This document shows, piece after piece, positions 17,353 through 24,230 of a stretch of 64,000 bases of DNA. The notes under the pieces were generated by a model, which was not told where the DNA came from, did no database searches, and saw only the letters and a list, made by a program, of their open reading frames with translations. A program made the translations under genes and the position numbers. Each line of letters begins with the position of its first letter. The first letter of the stretch is position 1. The stretch is from Paenibacillus phytorum (GTDB taxonomy: Bacteria; Bacillota; Bacilli; Paenibacillales; NBRC-103111), in the NCBI RefSeq assembly GCF_013141715.1, contig NZ_WHOA01000030.1, positions 1 through 64,000 on the forward strand, written 5' to 3'.

Positions 17353-18315
17353 TCACCATATGCCCGATCCACCGAATCGTTTGGCGAGCTTGTTTGCGCC
17401 GAGCACCAGGATGAGCCCGATCACCGACTTAAATACGCCCATTGCGGTTGGGACGCTGAAATCCAGCTGCTCAATGCCTCGCCGGAATATCCAGGTATCG
17501 AGAATGTCTCCAACGTCGTACACCCTGGCGTTGAGAAAAATGTACACCTGATCGAAGCCCGCATCCAGAATATGCCCGATTCGCAAAATGATCATCAGCA
17601 TGAACACATCACGGATGCCGGGAAGTGTAACATGCCACATTTGGCGCCCTCTGCCTGCTCCATCCATAACAGCCGCCTCGTACAGCTCTGGATTGATCGA
17701 TGACAAGGCTGCCAAATAAATGATCGCCCCGAAGCCCGTGTTTTTCCATATGTCCGTTATCAACAGCATCGGCCGGAACGCATTGGAATTCGTCATGACG
17801 TCGATACTGCCCCAGCCCATATCACGAAAAAGTGTCGTCACCAGACCTGATCCCGGTGCAAAGAACGAGAACACAAGGCCGTAGACGATAATCCACGACA
17901 AGAAGTGCGGACCATATGTGATTGTCTGGACGATCCGTTTAAACCAGTTGACCCGTACTTCGTTCAGCAGCAGTGCGAGGATAACGTCGGGAAACATATT
18001 GAATAAAATCCGATAAGTGCTTAACAATACCGTGTTTTTGAGCAGCAGAGGAAATTCGGGCGAGTTAAAAATTTTACGAAAATTGTCCAGCCCTATCCAG
18101 TCGCTACCCCAGAAGCCTTTGATCAGATTGTAGTCCTTGAAAGCAATAACTAAGCCGACCATCGGCGCGTAATGAAACACTAAATAATTGAGCAGCCCCG
18201 GCGCTGCAAGTATGTAAAGCCAGCGATACTTTGCAATCGTCCGCCAAAAACCGCACCTTGCATCTTTGGGCGGCACGACAGTTTGTCCCGTTATGGTCAA
18301 CTTGCTGGCTTGCAT
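17353..18315 (-). CDS. carbohydrate ABC transporter permease (LplB/YteP-like), module 2
   Basis: This 320-aa permease has six transmembrane helices, the conserved HYAPMVGLVIAFKDYN near 48-63, the contact motif YEAAVMDGA at 212-220 and the C-terminus KRFGGSGIW. It is the first gene of the module 2 operon. A cre-like palindrome lies 43-59 bases upstream of its start, which suggests CcpA repression of the whole operon in the presence of a preferred sugar. Confidence 0.9.
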   Translation of the reverse strand: MQASKLTITGQTVVPPKDARCGFWRTIAKYRWLYILAAPGLLNYLVFHYAPMVGLVIAFKDYNLIKGFWGSDWIGLDNFRKIFNSPEFPLLLKNTVLLSTYRILFNMFPDVILALLLNEVRVNWFKRIVQTITYGPHFLSWIIVYGLVFSFFAPGSGLVTTLFRDMGWGSIDVMTNSNAFRPMLLITDIWKNTGFGAIIYLAALSSINPELYEAAVMDGAGRGRQMWHVTLPGIRDVFMLMIILRIGHILDAGFDQVYIFLNARVYDVGDILDTWIFRRGIEQLDFSVPTAMGVFKSVIGLILVLGANKLAKRFGGSGIW

Positions 18316-18357
18316 GAAATTCCCCCTCTCCGGTACGATCCGGTATTATTATTTCAG

Positions 18358-18374
18358 TTGTAAAGCGCTTACAA
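18358..18374 (-). promoter_or_regulatory. cre-like catabolite-response site, module 2
   Basis: On the minus strand it reads TTGTAAGCGCTTTACAA, a near-perfect palindrome that fits the CcpA consensus (WTGNAARCGNWWWCAW). It lies 43 bases upstream of the permease start at 18315. Confidence 0.75.
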
Positions 18375-18602
18375 ATACGATCTACAAAATATTATAGGTG
18401 TGAATCAGAACCGAAAATAGCACCGCATTTCAATAAAATGTCCAAAAATTAAAGAACTGAGCACGCTTATGTTGACTGGTAGTTGCTACCAAACTTGTGT
18501 TAACGCAGGATATCAAGAGGTAAACGGTAGTAAATTGTCGAAAATATATATCATGCTTGAATGACAGCTTATCTAAAGGTCATGATTTGAGGAGATGAAC
18601 AC

Positions 18603-19862
18603 ATGTTACTGTTGAAAGGACAAAAAATTGATATTACAAAAGGAACAAGTCTGTCTAACCTTAGCTTGCAATTCGGGTGGTCATCGTCAGCTGCCGCAAT
18701 GAACATTGACGCTGCCTGTTTTATGTTATCGGACAATAACCGATGTGAACGGGATGAGGATTTTATATTTTACGGCAATTCGTCTGCGCAGAGCGGGGCA
18801 GTGAATCATAAACAATTAGATAGCATAGACAAGGAAGCAATCAGCATCTCTTTATCCAAGCTCCCGAATAGCGTTGCGAAAATGGCTTTTACCCTAACGA
18901 TTCACGAGGGCGAGAAGCATGGACATATGATGAAGGATATATCGAATTCCTATTTACGACTCGTTAATGCCGATAATGGTGAAGAACTATTCCGGTTTGA
19001 ATATGGTTCAGATCTTTCCAAGGAGACTGCAATTGTAGTCGGCGAGTTATATAGGCACAATGGGGAATGGAAATTCAACGCAATTGGAAGCGGATTTTAT
19101 GGAGGATTAGAGGCATTATGCACGAATTTCGGACTTGAGATCGCAGAGGAAGCCGAACAAGAAGTTGCTGCAGCAGCGGAGAAAACGATCTTAACATCTA
19201 TCGATTTACGCAAGAAAATCGTTCAGATCACGTTGGAAAAGAAGAAGTTGACCAACTTTACCGCCAGAGTAGGCTTAGTTCTCGATATCTCAGGATCGAT
19301 GCAGACATTGTACAAGAACGGAACGGTTCAGGAAGTGGTTGAGCGCATACTGGCTGTCGCTTGTAAGTTTGATGATAATGCAACACTAGACGTCTGGATC
19401 TACGACAATGAATTCAGCAGGTTGCCTTCCGCTACGGAGATTGATTTCGAGCACTATGTGCAGAAGCAAATTATGAATAACAAGACGATACATAAGTTTG
19501 GCCGAAATAATGAGCCACCCGTCATGCAGGACGTGATTCGTAAATATACGGTTGAAGAAGACTCCTCCATACCCGTATTTATGGTGTTCATCAATGACGG
19601 TGGAGTCGTAAAACCCATCAAGAAAGTCATCACCGAATCTGCTGTACAACCGATTTTCTGGCAATTCGTAGGCATTGGCGATTCTGATTTTGAAGTGCTT
19701 AAGCAGTTGGACACGATGGAAGGACGAATCGTAGACAACGCTAATTTTATTCACATTGAGGATATCGCTTCGATTTCCGATGAAACGCTATATAATCTTC
19801 TTTTGAATGAATTCCCGTTATGGCTTAAAGAGGCTACGGCCAAAAGAATTATTCGGAATTAA
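18603..19862 (+). CDS. TerD domain - von Willebrand A (TerF-like) fusion protein
   Basis: This is a 419-aa cytoplasmic protein. Residues 1-180 are a TerD domain: MLLLKGQKIDITK at the start, then NIDAACFML, then the calcium-binding-type DEDFIFYGN, then FTLTIHEG, and WKFNAIGSGFYGGLEALC. Residues about 218-415 are a vWA domain with an intact MIDAS start DISGSM (228-233) and a later FINDGG near 330. The combination corresponds to TerF/TerY-type proteins of the tellurite/stress (ter) systems, in which these domains act as calcium- or metal-dependent scaffolds. No other ter gene lies in the window, so it is an isolated member. It has its own upstream region and a terminator at 19870. The precise function is unknown. 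Confidence 0.82.
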   Translation: MLLLKGQKIDITKGTSLSNLSLQFGWSSSAAAMNIDAACFMLSDNNRCERDEDFIFYGNSSAQSGAVNHKQLDSIDKEAISISLSKLPNSVAKMAFTLTIHEGEKHGHMMKDISNSYLRLVNADNGEELFRFEYGSDLSKETAIVVGELYRHNGEWKFNAIGSGFYGGLEALCTNFGLEIAEEAEQEVAAAAEKTILTSIDLRKKIVQITLEKKKLTNFTARVGLVLDISGSMQTLYKNGTVQEVVERILAVACKFDDNATLDVWIYDNEFSRLPSATEIDFEHYVQKQIMNNKTIHKFGRNNEPPVMQDVIRKYTVEEDSSIPVFMVFINDGGVVKPIKKVITESAVQPIFWQFVGIGDSDFEVLKQLDTMEGRIVDNANFIHIEDIASISDETLYNLLLNEFPLWLKEATAKRIIRN

Positions 19863-19869
19863 TACACAA

Positions 19870-19905
19870 AACAAGGACAACCCTTTAAAGGTTGTCCTTG
19901 TTCCG
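19870..19905. terminator. terminator after the TerD-vWA gene
   Basis: AACAAGGACAACC pairs perfectly with GGTTGTCCTTGTT across a seven-base loop, followed by CCGTTTTA. It lies between convergent ends. Confidence 0.75.
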
Positions 19906-19907
19906 TT

Positions 19908-20411
19908 TTATGTTTTGAATTTCTCATTTATCTCTTGAAGTTCAATAGCCATCTTAGATAATGACTCTGATGATGCTGCGATTTCTTCCATCGATGCCAG
20001 CTGTTCCTGTGCCGCTGCGGAGACATTATGAGTAGCCGATGCGCTTTTCTCCACAACATTGAAAATAGTATCCATAGCCATAATCGTTTGCTCTGCACCG
20101 CTTGAAAGTTGCTGCGAAGATGCCGAAACTGTCTGAATTTGTGCTTCTAATTCTACGACGGAATGCTGAATCTGGCGAAATAACTCTCCTGCCCTATTCA
20201 TGATAGTAATTCCTCCCGTCACTTCTGTGTATGTCTCATCCATGGATTTAACGGCTTGCTGCGACTCGGTTTGAATAATTTGAATCATATCGATGATTTG
20301 ATTAGACGACCTTGCAGTCTGCTCCGATAACTTCTTCACCTCTTTGGCAACGACCTGGAATCCTCGGCCATGTTCTCCCGCTCGGGCTGCTTCAACTGAG
20401 AACGAGATTGG
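19908..20411 (-). pseudogene. methyl-accepting chemotaxis protein, C-terminal remnant
   Basis: The minus-strand frame encodes the C-terminal half of an MCP signalling domain. Read from about 20411 it begins at the hairpin tip, [21 protein letters not shown], and continues through KKLSEQTARSSNQIIDMI to the usual end EEIAASSESLSKMAIELQEINEKFKT. The ligand-binding, transmembrane and HAMP regions and half of the signalling domain are absent, and the similarity stops abruptly near 20411, where sequence leading into an HxlR-type gene begins. A GTG at 20339 would give 143 aa, but no ribosome binding site fits. It looks like a deletion scar. Confidence 0.75.
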
Positions 20412-20442
20412 ATGATAGCGGCGCTTGTAGAATAAAATACGT

Positions 20443-20800
20443 TTGGATAGCTGGACCGGTCACGAACATGGAACCTTACAAGAAGAAGTGCATGACTTCT
20501 CCAACATCTGTTCCGTATTGACCATACTTGGTGCGAAATGGGCCGTTCCTAGTGATCGCAGAGCTATCTAAAGGCCCGAAACGATTTAAACAGCTTCATA
20601 GAGATTTAGTGATCGTCAAGACACAATCCTTAACGGATGTGCTGCGGCATTTAGAGCAGAACGGGATTGTTCTACGTCAAGTAACTCCTACTGTACCGAT
20701 CATGGTAGAATATTCATTGACGGAAAAAGGAATTGATTTTCAGACCGCTCTCAAAGAAATGGATAAATGGGCCAAGAGATGGGAAAGCAATAACCATTAA
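20443..20800 (+). pseudogene. HxlR-family winged-helix regulator, frameshifted
   Basis: Two overlapping frames together make one HxlR protein. From TTG 20443 the first frame gives EEVHDFSNICSVLTILGAKWA and runs to a stop at 20569. The second frame picks up at about 20546 with FLVIAELSKGPKRFKQLHRDL and continues through the wing to VEYSLTEKGIDFQTALKEMDKWAKRW, ending at 20800. ILGAKW followed by FLVIAELSKGPKRF is exactly the HxlR core, so one extra base in GGGCCGTTCC (about 20540-20549) breaks the gene. It may be a true pseudogene or a base-calling error. The 5' end is also weak, without a clear ribosome binding site. Confidence 0.7.
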
Positions 20801-20838
20801 TGCAAATTCGATATAACTGAATGGAAAGGTGTGATAGA

Positions 20839-21498
20839 TTGAACGTCCTTCTTTTCGGAGCTACGGGCATGGTCGGACAGAGCGTGCTGCGCGAATGCCT
20901 TCTCGATCCTCAAGTTCATAGCGTGCTAGCCGTAGGTAGAAACACCACCGGTCAGAATCATCCCAAATTGCACGAACAGGTTCATGCTAATCTTCTGGAT
21001 CTAACTGACATTGAGCATAGACTATCGGGCTTCGACGCTTGTTTTTTCTGCCTTGGTGTCTCTTCCGCGGGTATGAGCGAAGATCGCTATCGGGCAATAA
21101 CCTATGATATTACCATGCATGTTGCTGAGACATTAGTGAGATTGAACCCTAACATGTCGTTCTTCTATGTAACAGGAATGGGAACAGATAGTACGGAAAA
21201 TGGCCGCAGTATGTGGGCACGGGTGAAGGGCAAAACGGAGAATGATTTGCTTAAGCTTCCATTTAAGGCGGCTTACATGTTCCGTCCAGGAGGTATTCTT
21301 CCATTGCATGGCGTCAAGTCCAAGACCAAACTGTACCAGAGCATTTACACCATAACGAAACCTCTCTACCCTTTGTTAGAAAAATGGTTCCCAAATTCGA
21401 TTACGACTTCAGAAAAGATCGGACGCGCAATGATCAAAATTGCCAAGCAAGGTTATCCAAAATCAATCATTGAGAGTAGTGATATCAATCTCATTTGA
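20839..21498 (+). CDS. NAD(P)-binding SDR-type epimerase/oxidoreductase
   Basis: A 219-aa Rossmann-fold protein when started at TTG 20839 (GAAAGGTG upstream); an ATG at 20821 adds six residues but lies before that site. The nucleotide-binding motif is NVLLFGATGMVGQ, followed by the second strand AVGRN, an FDACFFCLGVSS loop, YRAITYD and FFYVTGMGTDS. This fits atypical short-chain dehydrogenases related to NAD-dependent epimerases (YbjT/HSCARG group). Substrate unknown. It directly follows the broken HxlR gene, and such regulators often sit beside a small oxidoreductase they control. Confidence 0.78.
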   Translation: MNVLLFGATGMVGQSVLRECLLDPQVHSVLAVGRNTTGQNHPKLHEQVHANLLDLTDIEHRLSGFDACFFCLGVSSAGMSEDRYRAITYDITMHVAETLVRLNPNMSFFYVTGMGTDSTENGRSMWARVKGKTENDLLKLPFKAAYMFRPGGILPLHGVKSKTKLYQSIYTITKPLYPLLEKWFPNSITTSEKIGRAMIKIAKQGYPKSIIESSDINLI

Positions 21499-21869
21499 TG
21501 AATCTCCCATAAATGTGGGGCTGTCCAAAGTGAATATTATGCCTCTCTTCCCTTTTCTGTCCTTTTCTAGGGTAGCCAGAAGTCCCCAAGTGAACGTCGA
21601 TTCGCTATTTGGACGAAAAACACCCGGATTCATGAGGAAGAGGAACGACAAGGCGTTATTTCACTCTTTTTTGCCTCCGGATCGTTTATTTTGATCAAAT
21701 AGCGCCCTCTCGTTCCCCTTATTGGGTTTCAAGCGCAGATTTCCCAAAATTACGAATCGACGTTCCGCTAACTAGAGCTCGGGTGACATTCCCTTGGAAT
21801 TGGCGATTATGAGTATGATAGAGCTACTACATATATAATAAATGGTTACATTCACGAGAGGAGAAGATC
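21499..21869. other. gene-free spacer with an imperfect palindrome
   Basis: No coding region is visible. The main structure is the inverted repeat at 21640-21718 (separate entry). The last bases hold the GAGAGGAG ribosome binding site of the MmcQ/YjbR gene. Confidence 0.6.
21640..21718. repeat. 79-bp imperfect inverted repeat
   Basis: The left arm GGAACGACAAGGCGTTATTT and the right arm, whose reverse complement is GGAACGAGAGGGCGCTATTT, match at 17 of 20 positions and face each other across about 35 bases. It lies in non-coding DNA and looks like a dispersed intergenic element or the folded end of one. Confidence 0.5.
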
Positions 21870-22229
21870 ATGGTTACTGCTGATGAAATTAGAAGCATCG
21901 CGCTGTCTTTACCGGAAACGGAAGAACAAGACCATTGGGAAAAACCTTCCTTTCGTGTACGCAGCAAAATTTACGCGGTTATCCAACCAGATGGTTTATC
22001 ACTCGTGATTAAAACGACCAAAGAGGATCGAGCGGCTTACACCACGATGGATCCTGATGCTTATCAGATGCCAGACAGCTTCCAAAACTTAGCGTTCATG
22101 ATTTTACGAATGGATCGTGTCCATCCTGAGGAATGTCGTAATATGCTTACGCTAGCCTGGAGTCTTGTAGCTCCTAAGAAGGTCGTAAAAGCTTTTAATG
22201 AAAAAGGGCAAGAGTTAAAACAAGATTAA
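21870..22229 (+). CDS. MmcQ/YjbR family protein
   Basis: The protein has 119 aa. The pattern ADEIRSIALSLPETEEQDHWEKPSFRV, an aromatic KIYAVIQPDG strand, and C-terminal AWSLVAPKKVVKAF match the MmcQ/YjbR family (CyaY-like fold, sometimes annotated as DNA-binding). No catalytic residues are known, and the role is uncertain. It is a single gene with a good GAGAGGAG site and its own terminator. Confidence 0.85.
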   Translation: MVTADEIRSIALSLPETEEQDHWEKPSFRVRSKIYAVIQPDGLSLVIKTTKEDRAAYTTMDPDAYQMPDSFQNLAFMILRMDRVHPEECRNMLTLAWSLVAPKKVVKAFNEKGQELKQD

Positions 22230-22248
22230 CTTACATAAACAGCTGCTT

Positions 22249-22277
22249 AACGCTTGGAAACCCAAGCGTTTTTTTAT
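22249..22277 (+). terminator. rho-independent terminator
   Basis: AACGCTTGG pairs with CCAAGCGTT around a four-base loop, followed by T7. It ends the MmcQ/YjbR gene. Confidence 0.92.
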
Positions 22278-22286
22278 TGTTTGCAT

Positions 22287-22305
22287 AGTCAATAGCCTAT
22301 TGACT
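22287..22305. promoter_or_regulatory. palindrome upstream of the hydrolase-TetR operon
   Basis: AGTCAATAG-C-CTATTGACT is a perfect 19-bp palindrome located 83 bases before the hydrolase start. Candidate operator, probably for the TetR regulator encoded at 23510. Confidence 0.45.
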
Positions 22306-22348
22306 GCGAATTGAAAATGATTTAAGCTACACATATGATTTATCGATG

Positions 22349-22363
22349 AATGAATTATTCATT
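22349..22363. promoter_or_regulatory. candidate TetR operator
   Basis: AATGAAT-T-ATTCATT is a perfect 15-bp palindrome 25 bases before the hydrolase start. Its position between promoter and gene and its style resemble operators of TetR-family repressors. The regulator is encoded in the same operon. Confidence 0.5.
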
Positions 22364-22387
22364 TAAAAATAAGAACGAGGTGCACGA

Positions 22388-23464
22388 ATGAATAAAAAAC
22401 ATTTAGTTTGGGATCTGCTCCTACGAAAGCTAAATCAGCGTAAAAATGCTAAGAAACTTAACTTCCATACGCCAAATGGCATCGCCCAGGAACGATTCAT
22501 TCAGATTGGCGGCATTGATCAGTGGATCACCATTCGCGGGGAGGATCGCAGCAAGCCCGTCCTGTTCTTCATTCACGGCGGTCCCGCATCAACTTATACC
22601 GTCTTCTCTCCATTGCTGCGTTCATGGGAGAAGCACTTTACCATCGTCCAATGGGACCAGCGCGGTGCAGGTAAGACATTCCGCAGGAATGGTGTGAATG
22701 GAAGCGGAGAAATTACTTTTGACAGCCTCGCACATGATGGGCTTGAGGTTGCCGAATTCCTATGCGAACATCTCAATCAAGAAAAAATTATTCTTGTTGG
22801 CAGCTCTGTGGGCAGCTGTATAGGTGTCATGATGGTTAAGCGCCGACCAGACCTCTTCCATGCCTATGTAGGGACTGATCAGAATGTCGGCCCAGATCCG
22901 GATCATTTGTCGTATCAGATGACACTGGAAGGACTTCGAACTGCTGGGAACAAAAAGGGCATGCTGGCGATCGAGAGAATTGGACCTGATCCCTCGCAGT
23001 GGAGCCGCAAAGACTTCGATGAAATGAACCAATGGATCATTAAATCTATTACAACGGTTCCTAATATGATTATGGACATCATGCTGCCTGCTATTCTGTC
23101 GTCGCCGGGCCACACCATACGTGATATTATAGACATTTTCAAAGGCATGAACTTCTCCTTGGACTTTCTTTTTGATGAACTCATGACCTTTGACGTCCGC
23201 AAACTCGGGTTGGAATTTGACATACCTTTCTTCATCTTCCAAGGTGATACTGATGCCATAACACCAACCGCTTTAGCCCAAGCCTTTTTCGATGATATTA
23301 TTGCTCCTCACAAAGAAATGGTTCTTATCCAAAATGCAGGCCATCTCGCAGCCTTTGCACGAACGGAGCAATTTCTAGATGAACTTAGGATGAGGATAAG
23401 TCCACTAGTAGACTCGGCAAGCAAGAAGGATGATGTTTCACTTCAACTTAAGAAGACTATATAA
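22388..23464 (+). CDS. alpha/beta hydrolase (proline-iminopeptidase-like)
   Basis: This 358-aa hydrolase has the oxyanion motif HGGPAS (63-68), WDQRGAGKT (89-97), nucleophile elbow GSSVGS with Ser140, acid loop FQGDTDAITP and catalytic His in NAGHLAAF. These features fit the proline iminopeptidase/epoxide-hydrolase group, but substrate preference cannot be read from the sequence. GAGGTG lies eight bases before the ATG. The TetR gene starts 45 bases downstream, and two palindromes precede the hydrolase, so it probably forms an autoregulated pair with the TetR repressor. Confidence 0.85.
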   Translation: MNKKHLVWDLLLRKLNQRKNAKKLNFHTPNGIAQERFIQIGGIDQWITIRGEDRSKPVLFFIHGGPASTYTVFSPLLRSWEKHFTIVQWDQRGAGKTFRRNGVNGSGEITFDSLAHDGLEVAEFLCEHLNQEKIILVGSSVGSCIGVMMVKRRPDLFHAYVGTDQNVGPDPDHLSYQMTLEGLRTAGNKKGMLAIERIGPDPSQWSRKDFDEMNQWIIKSITTVPNMIMDIMLPAILSSPGHTIRDIIDIFKGMNFSLDFLFDELMTFDVRKLGLEFDIPFFIFQGDTDAITPTALAQAFFDDIIAPHKEMVLIQNAGHLAAFARTEQFLDELRMRISPLVDSASKKDDVSLQLKKTI

Positions 23465-23509
23465 TAAGTTTATTGAAATGAAATTATGCAGATCGGAGAT
23501 TGACAGCCA

Positions 23510-24100
23510 TTGTCCCCATTAAATGAACAACAATTAACTCAGATACGTGATGATCGCAGAGAACAGATCAAGAAAGCTGCTCTTACCGTATTTGCCCGCC
23601 ACGGAATCGCAGGAACCAAAATGAGCATGATCGCGGCAGAAGCTGGCATCAGTCAAGGCCTCTTCTACCGTTACTATAGCTCCAAAGATTCGCTATTCAC
23701 TGCACTCGTTCAAGAACTCATGGAAGAAGCAGGCAAGGAAATTGCTTACATTGCTCAAATACCTGGCACTCCCGTGGAACAAATTAATGCGTTGACTCAA
23801 GGAATGCTGGATGAGGACAATAAGCATGCTTTCATGCTTATTCAACAGGCACGAAAAACGGATGATGTACCCGAAGAGGTGAAGCAAGCCCTTGAACAGC
23901 ATTCCCCGAAAGTTCTTATTGATCAGCTAGTCCCTATTTTTATCAAAGGGCAGCAAGCAGGAGAATTCTCTGAAGGTGATCCCCGGGAACTGTTGTCGTG
24001 GTATTTTAACATCATCAACAGTCTGATTATGCAAGAACAAGAATATGAGGAGTATGGGTTTCCAAGCGTGGATATTCTCATGCGGATTATTACGAAATAA
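23510..24100 (+). CDS. TetR/AcrR family transcriptional regulator
   Basis: The protein has 196 aa, with TTG as start after CGGAG. The N-terminal helix-turn-helix is typical: REQIKKAALTVFARHGIAGTKMSMIAAEAGISQGLFYRYYSSKDSLF (residues 18-64). The C-terminal ligand domain carries no informative motif. It most likely represses its own operon with the hydrolase gene through the palindromes at 22287 and 22349. Confidence 0.9.
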   Translation: MSPLNEQQLTQIRDDRREQIKKAALTVFARHGIAGTKMSMIAAEAGISQGLFYRYYSSKDSLFTALVQELMEEAGKEIAYIAQIPGTPVEQINALTQGMLDEDNKHAFMLIQQARKTDDVPEEVKQALEQHSPKVLIDQLVPIFIKGQQAGEFSEGDPRELLSWYFNIINSLIMQEQEYEEYGFPSVDILMRIITK

Positions 24101-24121
24101 TGCTCCGCTTTGCCATACCAA

Positions 24122-24150
24122 TTGACATTGAAAAAAAGGAATGTTATAAA
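24122..24150 (+). promoter_or_regulatory. sigma-A promoter of htpG
   Basis: TTGACA (24122-24127), a 17-base spacer and TATAAA (24145-24150). This is an almost ideal housekeeping promoter, placing the transcription start at about 24157, at the left edge of the CIRCE element. Confidence 0.85.
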
Positions 24151-24157
24151 GATAGGG

Positions 24158-24184
24158 ATGGCACTCGAAGACTGAGAGTGCTAA
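24158..24184 (+). promoter_or_regulatory. CIRCE element (HrcA operator) upstream of htpG
   Basis: ATGGCACTC, nine bases, GAGTGCTAA. The consensus is TTAGCACTC-N9-GAGTGCTAA, so 16 of 18 arm positions match, with the exact 9-base spacer. Its place at the start point of an htpG promoter fits HrcA repression. Confidence 0.9.
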
Positions 24185-24230
24185 TAATCATCTCTGACTA
24201 ATTTCTACATATTTGAAAGGAGATCTCCCA

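Noticed and set aside
20312..20521. 69-aa plus-strand frame between the MCP and HxlR remnants
   Set aside because: Third frame relative to both remnants, without ribosome binding site or similarity.
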